DNA from: Sphingomonas sp.
GTDB taxonomy: Bacteria; Pseudomonadota; Alphaproteobacteria; Sphingomonadales; Sphingomonadaceae
Length of the DNA stretch: 43,723 nt
Direction of reading: 5' to 3'
NCBI RefSeq assembly: GCF_019749955.1
Contig: NZ_JAIEPC010000077.1
Location: 1 to 43,723, forward strand
Positions 26,269-34,883 of this stretch are shown one piece after another (position 1 is the first letter of the stretch; every line of letters begins with the position of its first letter). Below the pieces are notes generated by a model. It saw nothing but the letters and a program-made list of their open reading frames with translations, was not told the origin of the DNA and made no database searches. Position numbers and translations under genes: made by a program.

Positions 26269-27785
26269 ACGCCCGCCAGCAACCCCTCGCGCGCGATCCG
26301 CTCCTTCCACACCAAAGGCGCAAGCTGGTGGACATTCGCCCCGCTCGAATCGACCGCGACCGTCACAGGGAAATCCTCGACCTCGAATTCATAGATCGCT
26401 TCCATCCCCAGGTCCGCGAAGCCGACCACGGTCGATCCCTTGATCGCGCGCGCGACCAGATAGGCCGCCCCGCCGACCGCCATCAGATAGGCGCTCTTGC
26501 CTTCCGCAATCGCTGCCGTCGCATCGGGCCCGCGCTCGGCCTTGCCGACCATCGCGAGCAGCCCTTGCCCGAGCATCATCCGCGTGAACTTGTCCATGCG
26601 CGTCGCGGTGGTCGGCCCCGCCGGACCCACAACCTCGTCGCCGACCGGATCGACCGGCCCGACATAGTAAATCACGCGCCCCGCGAAATCGACCGGCAGC
26701 GGCTCACCCCGATCGAGCATGTCCTTGATCCGCTTGTGCGCGGCGTCGCGCCCGGTGAGCATCTTGCCGTTGAGGAGCAACCGGTCGCCCTGCTGCCAGC
26801 CCTGCACGATCTCGGGCGTCAGTGTATCGAGGTCGACGCGGATCGCCGCCTTGTCGGGCGTCCAGTTCACGTCGGGCCATTCGGAGAGCTTCGGCGGCTC
26901 GAGATACACCGGTCCCGATCCATCAAGCGTGAAATGCGCGTGGCGGGTCGCGGCGCAGTTTGGAATCATCGCAACCGGCTTCGACGCGGCATGCGTCGGC
27001 CAGTCGAAAATCTTGACGTCGAGGATCGTCGACAGGCCCCCCAGCCCCTGCGCGCCGATGCCGAGCGCATTGACCTTGTCGTAAATCTCGATCCGCAGCG
27101 CCTCGATATCGCTCTGCGCCCCGCGCGCCTTGAGCTGGGCCATATTGATCGGCCCCATCAGCGATTCCTTGGCGAGCAGCATCGCCTTTTCGGCCGTGCC
27201 GCCAATGCCTAGCCCAAGCATCCCCGGCGGGCACCAGCCCGCACCCATTTGCGGCAGCATCTCCAGCACCCAATCGACGATCGAATCGCTGGGGTTCATC
27301 ATCTTGAACTTGCTCTTGTTTTCGCTGCCGCCGCCCTTCGCCGCCACGTCCACCGAAACGGTCGTGCCCGGCACCATTTCGACATGGAGCACGCTCGGCG
27401 TGTTGTCGCGGGTGTTGCGGCGGGTGAAGGCCGGGTCGGTCAGGATCGACGCGCGCAGCTTGTTCTCGGGGTTCAGATAAGCCCGGCGCACGCCCTCGTC
27501 GATCACCTCCTGCAGCGACCGCGCCGACTCGAGCCGACAGTCCTGCCCCCATTTGACGAACACGGTGACGATGCCGGTGTCCTGGCAGATCGGCCGATGC
27601 CCCTCGGCACACATGCGCGAATTGGTGAGGATTTGCGCAATCGCATCCTTCGCCGCTGGCCCCTGCTCGGCCTCATAGGCGACGCCCAGCGCGCGGATAT
27701 AATCCATCGGGTGGTAATAGCTGATGAACTGGAGCGCGTCGGCGACGCTTTCGATCAGATCGGTTTCGCGGATCGTGACGGTCAT
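26265..27785 (-). CDS. Class I fumarate hydratase (iron-sulfur)
   Basis: This 506-residue enzyme hydrates fumarate to malate in the TCA cycle. It belongs to the oxygen-sensitive class I type, with a [4Fe-4S] cluster. The three expected Cys are in HRPICQDTGI, MGAGWCPPGMLG and PNCAATRHAHF. Other family motifs are KGGGSENKSKFKMMNPSDS, GIGGTAEKAMLLAKES and GPTTATRMDKF near the end. Two starts are possible: 27797 and 27785. The second has AGGA six bases before it and is preferred. It is divergent from the GGDEF-EAL gene. Confidence 0.94.
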   Translation of the reverse strand: MTVTIRETDLIESVADALQFISYYHPMDYIRALGVAYEAEQGPAAKDAIAQILTNSRMCAEGHRPICQDTGIVTVFVKWGQDCRLESARSLQEVIDEGVRRAYLNPENKLRASILTDPAFTRRNTRDNTPSVLHVEMVPGTTVSVDVAAKGGGSENKSKFKMMNPSDSIVDWVLEMLPQMGAGWCPPGMLGLGIGGTAEKAMLLAKESLMGPINMAQLKARGAQSDIEALRIEIYDKVNALGIGAQGLGGLSTILDVKIFDWPTHAASKPVAMIPNCAATRHAHFTLDGSGPVYLEPPKLSEWPDVNWTPDKAAIRVDLDTLTPEIVQGWQQGDRLLLNGKMLTGRDAAHKRIKDMLDRGEPLPVDFAGRVIYYVGPVDPVGDEVVGPAGPTTATRMDKFTRMMLGQGLLAMVGKAERGPDATAAIAEGKSAYLMAVGGAAYLVARAIKGSTVVGFADLGMEAIYEFEVEDFPVTVAVDSSGANVHQLAPLVWKERIAREGLLAGV

Positions 27786-27921
27786 TTCGGTCCTCATTCG
27801 GCAGAGGGAGCTGCCTTCCCGGCCATAAGCCCGTGCGCAGCCAGCGCCAAGCCGGTTGCCGAATCATCGCACGCGTCAGCGATTCCTTAAGGTCGTTTCG
27901 TTACCGCGTTGGTCCACTGCC

Positions 27922-30579
27922 ATGCACGCCTCGAACGCAACAGGATCCGGGTTGAACCAGCACGCCACCACAGCGCGTACCAGCCTTTGGCGAGCTTTGG
28001 GGCTGACCGGCCGCAACGACTCGCTGGGCGCGGCGGACTTCGACGGGCAGATTCGGCTGGTCGCGGCGATCTGGCCGTTCACGCTGGTGGTGCAGCTCTG
28101 CGCTGCGGTAACCATCCTGCTTGCCGCGCTGATGACCGAACGCATCCCGCTGATCATGCGGGTGGGTGCCGAATCGGTGGCGATGCTGGTGCCGAGCATT
28201 ATCGCGGTCATCATCCTGAAGGTCCCCGCCTGCCGCCGCTGGACCGCCCATACCCATTGCTGGGCAGCAATCGGCTATGCCGCCGCCGTCGCCGCCGGGC
28301 TGGTCGCGCTGTTGTGGGAAGCCAGCCGCCTGCCGTTTGATCGCAGCCAGCTTGCCTGTGTCGTGGCGCTGCTCGGCGCGCTCGGCGGCACTGCCATGGC
28401 GATTCATCCGCTGCGCGCGGCGACCTTCGCCTTTTCGGCGGCCATCACGACGATGATCTGGGCGCTGGCCGGGCTCGGCACCGCGACCGGCGTCGCCTTC
28501 CTCTGCCTCGCGTGTCTCGCGATCGCCACGCGGCGGCTGGCGATCATGGACGTCACCAGCGCGCGCCGCCAGACCAGCGAATATCGCGAAGGCGCGCTCG
28601 CCGCCCGGCTGGTGCGTGAATTCGAAAGCAATGGCACCGGCTGGTTCTGGCAGACCGACCGCGACGGCCAGCTGACCTATTTGTCGCAAAAGGTCGCCGA
28701 CGCGGTGACCGAACCTGATCTGCCGCCGCTCGGCCGCCCGCTGACATCGGTTTTCCAGATGGACGGATCCGCCCCCGGCACCGAACGCACGCTCGGCTTC
28801 CACATGTCGTCGCGCACCGGATTTTCGGACTACACCGTGCGCGCGGTGTCGATGCGCATGCCCGATCACTGGTGGTCGATTTCGGGCCGCCCGGTGATCG
28901 ACGATAATGGCCGCTTCCAGGGCTTTGTCGGCTCGGGCGCCGACCTGACCGAAAAGCGCCGCGCCGAGGCCCAGATTACCCGCCTCGCGCTGTTCGATGG
29001 CCTCACCGGCCTTGCCAACCGCCAGCGCATGCGTGCCTCGCTCGAACAGACGCTCAACCAGCCGGTCGGCCCTTATCGCCCGACCACGATGTTCCTGCTC
29101 GATCTCGACCGGTTCAAGGTGGTCAACGATACGCTTGGCCACCAGACCGGCGACATCCTGCTCAAGCAGGTCGCACAGCGGCTGCTCCGCTCGGTCGGCG
29201 ATGCCGGCCTTGTCGGGCGGCTGGGCGGCGATGAATTCCAGGTCGTGCTGCCGAGCGAAAATGATCCCGAGCGCCTGTCGGACCTCGCGCGCACGATCAT
29301 CAATGCGCTGTCGCAACCCTATTCGATCGACGGCAACACCGTGACGATCGGCTGTTCGATCGGCGTCGCGATTGCGCCGCAGGACGGCAAGGACCCCGAA
29401 ACGCTGGTCCGCAATGCCGATCTCGCGCTCTACGCCGCCAAGGCCGAGGGGCGCGGCATCCACCGCTTCTACCGCGAGGAATTGCTGCACGGCGCGCAGA
29501 ACCGCAAACAGCTCGAAGACGATCTGCGCCACGCGCTGGTGCAGGGCCAGTTCCACCTCGTCTACCAGCCGGTGGTGTCGACCGAAAGCGCCCGCATCGT
29601 CGGCTATGAAGCGCTGATCCGCTGGGAGCATCCCGAACGCGGCGCGATCAGCCCCGCCGAATTCATTCCCGTCGCCGAAGATTGCGGGCTCATCGAAACG
29701 ATCGGTGAATGGGTGCTCCGCACGGCCTGCCTCGAAGCTGCGAAATGGCCGAAGAATGTCCGCGTCGCCGTCAATGTGTCGCCGATCCAGTTCGCCAATC
29801 CGACGCTGCCGAGCATTGTCACCAATGCGATTGCCCGCGCCGGCATCGCCGCCAGCCGCCTCGAACTCGAAATCACCGAAGGCGTGTTCCTCGACGAAAG
29901 CCAGTCGAGCGACGCGATGTTCAAGAGCCTCAAGGGGATTGGCGTGCGCCTCGCGCTCGACGATTTCGGCACGGGCTATTCATCGCTCGGCTATCTGAAG
30001 TCGGCGCCGTTCGACAAGATCAAGATCGACCAGAGCTTCGTGCGCGGCGCCGCGATTGCCGGCAACCGCAACGCCGCGATCATCAAGGCGATCGTCACGC
30101 TCGCCGGGTCGCTCGGCATGGAAACCACCGCCGAAGGCGTCGAGACGCAGGACGAGATCGAACTGATCCGCGAACTGGGGTGCAGCCACATCCAGGGCTA
30201 TGTCTATGGCAAGCCCGCGCGCGCCGAAATCGTGCTCGACGCGCTGATCAAGGGCGAAGGCGCGGCGACCATCTCGGGCTTCCGCGTCAGCCGCGCAAGC
30301 CGCACCAAGCTGTTCCGCACCGCAACGCTAGAGGTGGCGGGCGAACGCGGCGAAGTCCGCATCCGCGATATTTCGGCGACCGGCGCGATGATCGACGGCA
30401 TCGAATTCGGCCGCGACCCGGAGCAGGTCACGCTGCTGATCGAACTGATCGAAGGCCAGATGTTCCCGGCCAGGGTACGCTGGGCGAAGGACGGGCGCGC
30501 CGGGATCGAATTCAAGGACCGGTTCAACGTCGCGCGGCTGAATTCGGGCGAAGGGTCGAAGGTCAAGAAGGCGGGGTGA
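27922..30579 (+). CDS. Membrane PAS-GGDEF-EAL-PilZ c-di-GMP protein
   Basis: This 885-residue protein makes and/or breaks cyclic-di-GMP. About six membrane helices cover residues 45-215. A PAS-like sensor follows (GTGWFWQTDRDGQLTYLSQK). The diguanylate cyclase domain has an intact GGDEF (435-439), but the usual inhibitory RxxD site before it is absent. The EAL phosphodiesterase domain has EAL at 563-565 and the expected NVSPIQF, LEITEG, LDDFGTGYSSL and KIDQSFV residues, so it looks active. The C-terminus is a PilZ-type domain (RASRTKLFRTA, then DISATGAMIDG), which would bind c-di-GMP in the same chain. The start at 27922 (MHASNATGSGLNQ) is likely; the frame is open to 27856. Confidence 0.92.
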   Translation: MHASNATGSGLNQHATTARTSLWRALGLTGRNDSLGAADFDGQIRLVAAIWPFTLVVQLCAAVTILLAALMTERIPLIMRVGAESVAMLVPSIIAVIILKVPACRRWTAHTHCWAAIGYAAAVAAGLVALLWEASRLPFDRSQLACVVALLGALGGTAMAIHPLRAATFAFSAAITTMIWALAGLGTATGVAFLCLACLAIATRRLAIMDVTSARRQTSEYREGALAARLVREFESNGTGWFWQTDRDGQLTYLSQKVADAVTEPDLPPLGRPLTSVFQMDGSAPGTERTLGFHMSSRTGFSDYTVRAVSMRMPDHWWSISGRPVIDDNGRFQGFVGSGADLTEKRRAEAQITRLALFDGLTGLANRQRMRASLEQTLNQPVGPYRPTTMFLLDLDRFKVVNDTLGHQTGDILLKQVAQRLLRSVGDAGLVGRLGGDEFQVVLPSENDPERLSDLARTIINALSQPYSIDGNTVTIGCSIGVAIAPQDGKDPETLVRNADLALYAAKAEGRGIHRFYREELLHGAQNRKQLEDDLRHALVQGQFHLVYQPVVSTESARIVGYEALIRWEHPERGAISPAEFIPVAEDCGLIETIGEWVLRTACLEAAKWPKNVRVAVNVSPIQFANPTLPSIVTNAIARAGIAASRLELEITEGVFLDESQSSDAMFKSLKGIGVRLALDDFGTGYSSLGYLKSAPFDKIKIDQSFVRGAAIAGNRNAAIIKAIVTLAGSLGMETTAEGVETQDEIELIRELGCSHIQGYVYGKPARAEIVLDALIKGEGAATISGFRVSRASRTKLFRTATLEVAGERGEVRIRDISATGAMIDGIEFGRDPEQVTLLIELIEGQMFPARVRWAKDGRAGIEFKDRFNVARLNSGEGSKVKKAG

Positions 30580-30812
30580 GGGGGGCGTTGCTCGGAGGGG
30601 GTGTGCTGACCGCGCGGAGGATTGCGCCGCTACGTCCAGTCGCAGTTCCTACGCTGCAAGAGCACGAGCGGGGATGGCAGCAATCGACCCAAAAGTCGCT
30701 GTTCCGGCACGGTGTCGCGAATGTTCGCTCACGCCAAATCCGCTCATTCGACGACCGGGCGCGGAATCACCGACTGTTCGCGGGCAAGTTTGGGACGAAC
30801 GCCAAGTACCCG

Positions 30813-32855
30813 TCAGGAGCCGGCGTCGTCCGATATCGGTGCAATCATCTTTCCATCGAACACCAGCAGTTGGCATTCGAATCCCTCTAGAAACCCCTTC
30901 ACTTTCGAAAGATCCTCACTTGTGGCGATCAAGATCTGGGAACGTCCTTTCGCTATTCTGGACGCCTCCGACAGCAGCATCGCGACGCTCGCCTCTGCTG
31001 CCTCCTGCTGTCGGGGCTCGTCGAAAACCACCAGCCCCGGATGATTGGTTTTGCTCCCATGGGCAACGTCAAGCAGCCCGAGCTGATAGGCCCACTTTAA
31101 TCGAATGCTGTCGCTGGCGGAAAGCTCGAACCCAATCTCGAAGCCCTCCTTCTCCGGCCGGTAGCTGTCGTGCGACACCGTGAGGTCCTTCGCGGGGAAA
31201 GTACCGAACCCATACCTGACGAGCTGAGACCTGATCGACGTCTCCAGCTTTAACAGCTTGCCGACGTCCTCGTCGCTCAGCCTCGCTTCCGGAAGGGCAG
31301 CGCGTTCAGCCAGCATATCCCGCCAGACTCGTGCCTGCTCGTTCAGCGCATCAAGCTGCTGCTCGAACCGCCCCATCGTGTCGCCGACGCGAAACAGTTC
31401 CTGTTCAACGCGAAGTCGTTCTTCGATGAACGCCGCAGAGGCCGCATGTGACGGAGCGATCAGATCGGACTTCAGCGCGCGGAGACGTGCTGACTTACGT
31501 CTGACATCCTCACCCGTTGATACCAGTTCCAGGTCTAGTCCGCGGATCATGGCGACCGAGCGATCGACGAGCCGCTTGAACACCTTCCTCTGGGCGCTGA
31601 GGTATTCAATGTTGTCCTCAATGGACATCACCGACTCCAACGTTCCCTGTGGCAGAAGCGACTGATCGATCGCCTGCTCACACGTCGGACAGTGGTTGGG
31701 GTCGAGCTCGCGTGAAAGCCTGGAGCCGAAATTCTGGAGCTTTAGCGCGTCCTTGTTCTTCTGAAGGTCCTCCTCGAGCTGGGCGATCCGCTGTGCGGTC
31801 GACGCCTGCTGGACGAGTTCGGCCTGTCGATCCCGGAAAATCGTAGACCGTTCCGTGTTCAATGACATGATCTGGGCGCTGAGCGCCTCGGCCTCCGCCG
31901 CCGCGCCTTCGACCACACCTTCCACCTCGGGGATGGATTCGTTCTTGAGCGTCTCAAGCTGCTCCGCCAGAGCCGCGATGCGCGTCTGCACGCGCAGCCA
32001 TTCGCCGTTCTGCTGGTATTCCAGATAGGCGTTTTCGATATCGCTTCCCAACGCGGTCGGCGCCATTGGAAGGCGTGCCACTCTAAACCCTGACGCCGTG
32101 GCAAGCGCAACGATTGCATCCACAGATTTAGCCCAATCGGTCCTCGCCGCGCCCATGCGCAGTTCGAGGTCCTGGCGCCGAAGCTCCATGTCGTGTGTAT
32201 CGAAATCCATCAGGAACTCGACGCTTCGCCGGTGGACTTCTCTTATCCTGAACTGAGTTGGTATAGCGCCGGGTATCGCAGTCCAACCCACCTTCTGCTC
32301 GACGAAGAACAGTGGAAACAGGGTTTCGACATAGAGCGGGCAGTCGCCGCCATCGAACCTCTTCACCGTCGGCAGGTTCCAGCTCATGAACTCGACCAAG
32401 AGCCGGTGGAAGCCAGCCTCCCGCTGAGCGCCGCCAGCGTCGATCACGAAGTAATCGCGGCGGGCATAGTCGCCCGGACCTTCGGTTAGCTCCGGGCCAC
32501 CAATGACGCTTATCAGCCGTCGATCACCTTCGGCGATGACGTTGCGCCGCACCGTCATCATCTGACCACTGCCGTTCTCAATCTCTACGGCGACGTATGA
32601 CTCAAGGATTTTGTGCTCGACTCCGTTGGCGGGATTCTGGACGTAGTCGCGCATTGCGTAGGAAAGAGGGATCTCCCTCCTCGGGCTGAGCATCTGCTCA
32701 AGACCTAGAGCATATAAAAACGCGTGGAGGACCGTCGACTTACCGGACGTGTTCGGCGCGTGGAGAACGGTCAGTCCGCCGTTGAGCCTTACGTCGGTTC
32801 CGTATAGACCGCCAGTCGTTTCAGCGCGCAGCCTGATATGCCTGATGCGGAGCAT
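30813..32855 (-). CDS. SMC/Rad50-like ATPase with zinc hook (Lamassu LmuB / ABC-3C type)
   Basis: The 680-residue protein has the Rad50/SMC layout: Walker A APNTSGKST (33-41), a long coiled coil, a zinc-hook CPTC at 389-392, a second coiled coil, a signature-like LSASDSIRLKWAYQLG, and Walker B VVFDEP (Asp612, Glu613). It is the ATPase of a three-gene system, with the small middle protein and the nuclease upstream. Such ATPases sense DNA ends or invading DNA and release their nuclease partner. The ATG overlaps the stop of the middle gene (TGATG). Base composition is less GC-rich than in the neighbouring housekeeping genes. Confidence 0.88.
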   Translation of the reverse strand: MLRIRHIRLRAETTGGLYGTDVRLNGGLTVLHAPNTSGKSTVLHAFLYALGLEQMLSPRREIPLSYAMRDYVQNPANGVEHKILESYVAVEIENGSGQMMTVRRNVIAEGDRRLISVIGGPELTEGPGDYARRDYFVIDAGGAQREAGFHRLLVEFMSWNLPTVKRFDGGDCPLYVETLFPLFFVEQKVGWTAIPGAIPTQFRIREVHRRSVEFLMDFDTHDMELRRQDLELRMGAARTDWAKSVDAIVALATASGFRVARLPMAPTALGSDIENAYLEYQQNGEWLRVQTRIAALAEQLETLKNESIPEVEGVVEGAAAEAEALSAQIMSLNTERSTIFRDRQAELVQQASTAQRIAQLEEDLQKNKDALKLQNFGSRLSRELDPNHCPTCEQAIDQSLLPQGTLESVMSIEDNIEYLSAQRKVFKRLVDRSVAMIRGLDLELVSTGEDVRRKSARLRALKSDLIAPSHAASAAFIEERLRVEQELFRVGDTMGRFEQQLDALNEQARVWRDMLAERAALPEARLSDEDVGKLLKLETSIRSQLVRYGFGTFPAKDLTVSHDSYRPEKEGFEIGFELSASDSIRLKWAYQLGLLDVAHGSKTNHPGLVVFDEPRQQEAAEASVAMLLSEASRIAKGRSQILIATSEDLSKVKGFLEGFECQLLVFDGKMIAPISDDAGS

Positions 32856-33334
32856 CAGAGCGCTTCCATCTTCATTATCCGCTCCACCACTTGCTCTGTC
32901 GTCAGCTTGCCGATGTGCTCAAGAAATGATGCTTCATCCTCGAGCAGCTTCTCCTTCCGGATCGCCGCAGCAGCCTTCTTGCCCTCGTCAGACAGCACCA
33001 GGGCTTTGCCGTCTTGAACGTGCACAAGACCGCTGGCGGCAGCGAACGCCGCTGCCCGGTTTACCCAAGGCTCGATGCGGACCGAAAGGTCAACCGGCGC
33101 CCTACGCCTTGCAACGACCTCACGCATCTGGTGTCGCGATTTAGCCGTGCGGCTCAAATGGGCGAGAAAATGAACCTTCTGAAGACTGCAACGCTGCCCG
33201 CGCGACGAAGCCAGAACGAGAAGAAGCAGCGAGACGCCCCAACCAAGGCGTAGGTCGCCTGGGATCGGCTCGGGGCGCTGCGTCACCGAGAACTCGCCGG
33301 TCAGCTTCGACCGGATGCGATTTGCCTCTTCCAT
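32855..33334 (-). CDS. Middle component of the SMC-type defence system (LmuC-like)
   Basis: The 159-residue protein lies between the nuclease and the ATPase genes. It has a hydrophobic segment (RLGWGVSLLLLVLASSRGQR), a KVHFLAHLSRT motif, and a winged-helix-like C-terminal half (NRAAAFAAASGLVHVQDGKA, VLSDEGKKAAAAI). Small proteins of this size and position are called middle component in ABC-3C systems and LmuC in Lamassu. Its own function is unknown. One base separates it from the nuclease stop (TGATATG), and its stop overlaps the ATPase start, so all three are one unit. Confidence 0.72.
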   Translation of the reverse strand: MEEANRIRSKLTGEFSVTQRPEPIPGDLRLGWGVSLLLLVLASSRGQRCSLQKVHFLAHLSRTAKSRHQMREVVARRRAPVDLSVRIEPWVNRAAAFAAASGLVHVQDGKALVLSDEGKKAAAAIRKEKLLEDEASFLEHIGKLTTEQVVERIMKMEAL

Positions 33335-33335
33335 A

Positions 33336-34238
33336 TCAGTCGAGCTTCAGCGGGCAGCGCATGAGCCAATCGCTCACGGCACCAAGTGCGATCATATCGG
33401 CCGTGCCGGGATCGAGGTTTGGAACTGCCGCTAGTATCGCGGTCTTCAGCGAGTCGATCTCGGCGTCTAGGGGGTCGCCGACAAGCTTGCGCGATCCGAA
33501 CCGCAAGCGCCTCAACCTTTCCGAGATTAGGCGGACGACGTTCTCATAGGCGTCCGGCGCCATGGAACGCAGCGCGTCCTTTGCATTCTCTGATTGAACG
33601 AACACGCGGAGCAGATCATCGACGACGTCCTCCAACTCGCCGGGGTCTGACACGCGCTTCACCATTTTTGCGCGAAGATTGTCGGCTAGGTTCTGATCCC
33701 CGTCGGATACAGCCGCAACGTCTTCGTCGGTGGGCTCCGGCACTATCGGGCGGATACGCTTCCGCAGAAGCATCCTTTGATTCCACGTGTCTGCGTCGAA
33801 GGTCTCTCGATCCTGAATGATGATCTGGAAGTCGTCATCAACATACGGCAGTTTCTTCGCCCTGACCTCGGCCGCCTTCTTCACCGCGTGCTCGACCACC
33901 GCTTTGCTGTCATGCAGGGGCACGGCCAGTATCCAGCGCTTGATTTTCTGGCCCTTTAGGATGTTGGCAGCACCGCCACTCAGATCGCAAAACTTCTTGA
34001 TGTCGGTCGTGATCTTCGACTTCTGCTTGTCCGCACGGACCGCGACGCCGACCGGCTCTTGGACGGCGTAGCATTGGTACACGAGCTGCTCATGCAGGCA
34101 GATGAAGTCGAGTCCGCAATCACCGAGATGCTTTGCTGGGACCTTCTGAACGTTGTGCGCGCCGTGTTCCGTCTGGAGTAGTTGAAGGACTTGAGCTTCC
34201 CACTCGTCGCCGTCCCAAATGTCGGGTTCGCTAGCCAA
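33336..34238 (-). CDS. Mrr-like nuclease, effector of the SMC-type defence system (LmuA-like)
   Basis: This 300-residue protein has a PD-(D/E)XK-like core near the N-terminus: Glu14 in WEAQVLQLLQ, Asp44 in GDCGLDFIC, and QCYA (Gln55) in place of the usual E/QxK. This resembles Mrr-type restriction nucleases. The C-terminal half is helical (ELEDVVDDLLRVFVQSENAK, ENVVRLISERLRRLRFG) and ends in DWLMRCPLKLD. The best start is a TTG at 34238, as no ATG or GTG occurs in frame up to the stop at 34314. Its place before the middle protein and ATPase is the usual Lamassu order A-C-B. Catalytic activity is inferred from motifs. Confidence 0.72.
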   Translation of the reverse strand: MASEPDIWDGDEWEAQVLQLLQTEHGAHNVQKVPAKHLGDCGLDFICLHEQLVYQCYAVQEPVGVAVRADKQKSKITTDIKKFCDLSGGAANILKGQKIKRWILAVPLHDSKAVVEHAVKKAAEVRAKKLPYVDDDFQIIIQDRETFDADTWNQRMLLRKRIRPIVPEPTDEDVAAVSDGDQNLADNLRAKMVKRVSDPGELEDVVDDLLRVFVQSENAKDALRSMAPDAYENVVRLISERLRRLRFGSRKLVGDPLDAEIDSLKTAILAAVPNLDPGTADMIALGAVSDWLMRCPLKLD

Positions 34239-34332
34239 AGCCCTAGTAGTCCCCGCCCGACGAAAATTCGTGGCCCAGCAGGTCCGGTTCGAAGATCCAG
34301 AATATTCGGTTATTCAACAATCTCCCCCTTCG

Positions 34333-34373
34333 GATTTAACTTGGTACGCTAGATTTTAACTTGGCACGTTAGA
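34333..34373. repeat. Two direct repeats upstream of the nuclease gene
   Basis: GATTTAACTTGGTACGCTAGA and GATTTTAACTTGGCACGTTAGA (34333-34353 and 34352-34373) form near-identical units spaced about 20 bases apart, close to two helical turns. They lie 95 bases before the start of the defence operon on its upstream side and could be regulator sites. Confidence 0.75.
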
Positions 34374-34883
34374 TAAGCAACAGCCGATTGTCGGCTCGTC
34401 ACAAGAGCCGCGTTTCAGCCTCTCGCGCTAGAGCTGGAGGCTTGCCCCAATGCCCACCGCTCGGGCTAGGCGGCGTGACTCAGTTCCGACCCCACCCCAC
34501 CAATATATTTTCGTTCTCCCCTCGTTCTCTTGCGTTTCCCCAACCCCGCCTACGTCCACGCGTCGCGGCTGTGGATCGACTCCCGCGCGCCATGAACCGA
34601 GTCATATGAGCGACGAACCGAGTCCCTAAACTGTCATTTACCGTCTTGCGTGCTGCGGCGAATGGGCACAATCTGTTGTGGTCGAGTTCGGGGGCGAACC
34701 CAAGCGCTGGTAGATCGGTCACCGCAACCCCAGGTTGTGGAACGGGATATCCTGCACTGTGCACGAGATGGTGATCACTTTTTGTTCTCGTCGTGCGGCT
34801 CGTCGGTGATAACATGGGGGTTCGCCCCTGAGTCGAATCAGCGTCGGACCAACGAAGGTCCGCGAGGCAGGGATGGAGCAGTG
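34374..34883 (+). promoter_or_regulatory. Long spacer with structured leader before nrdA
   Basis: No credible gene lies between the defence operon and nrdA (34239-34883). The part near nrdA can fold: a hairpin GTTCG-GGGG-CGAAC at 34686-34699, GCACGAGA with TCTCGtcgTGC at 34761-34796, and CGGACC-AACGAA-GGTCCG at 34845-34862 next to the ribosome site. GGGGCGAACCC (34691-34701) is also fully complementary to GGGTTCGCCCC (34818-34828), which offers a competing long-range pairing. I see no clear NrdR box or B12 box. The nature of the leader is inferred. Confidence 0.45.

Noticed and set aside
34263..34300. GGTTCGA resembling a tRNA T-arm near the nuclease start
   Set aside because: No acceptor, D or anticodon arm can be drawn around it on either strand.
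34741..34770. GCACTG resembling part of a B12-box in the nrdA leader
   Set aside because: The cobalamin riboswitch needs GCCACTG with set flanks and a large conserved core, none of which is visible.
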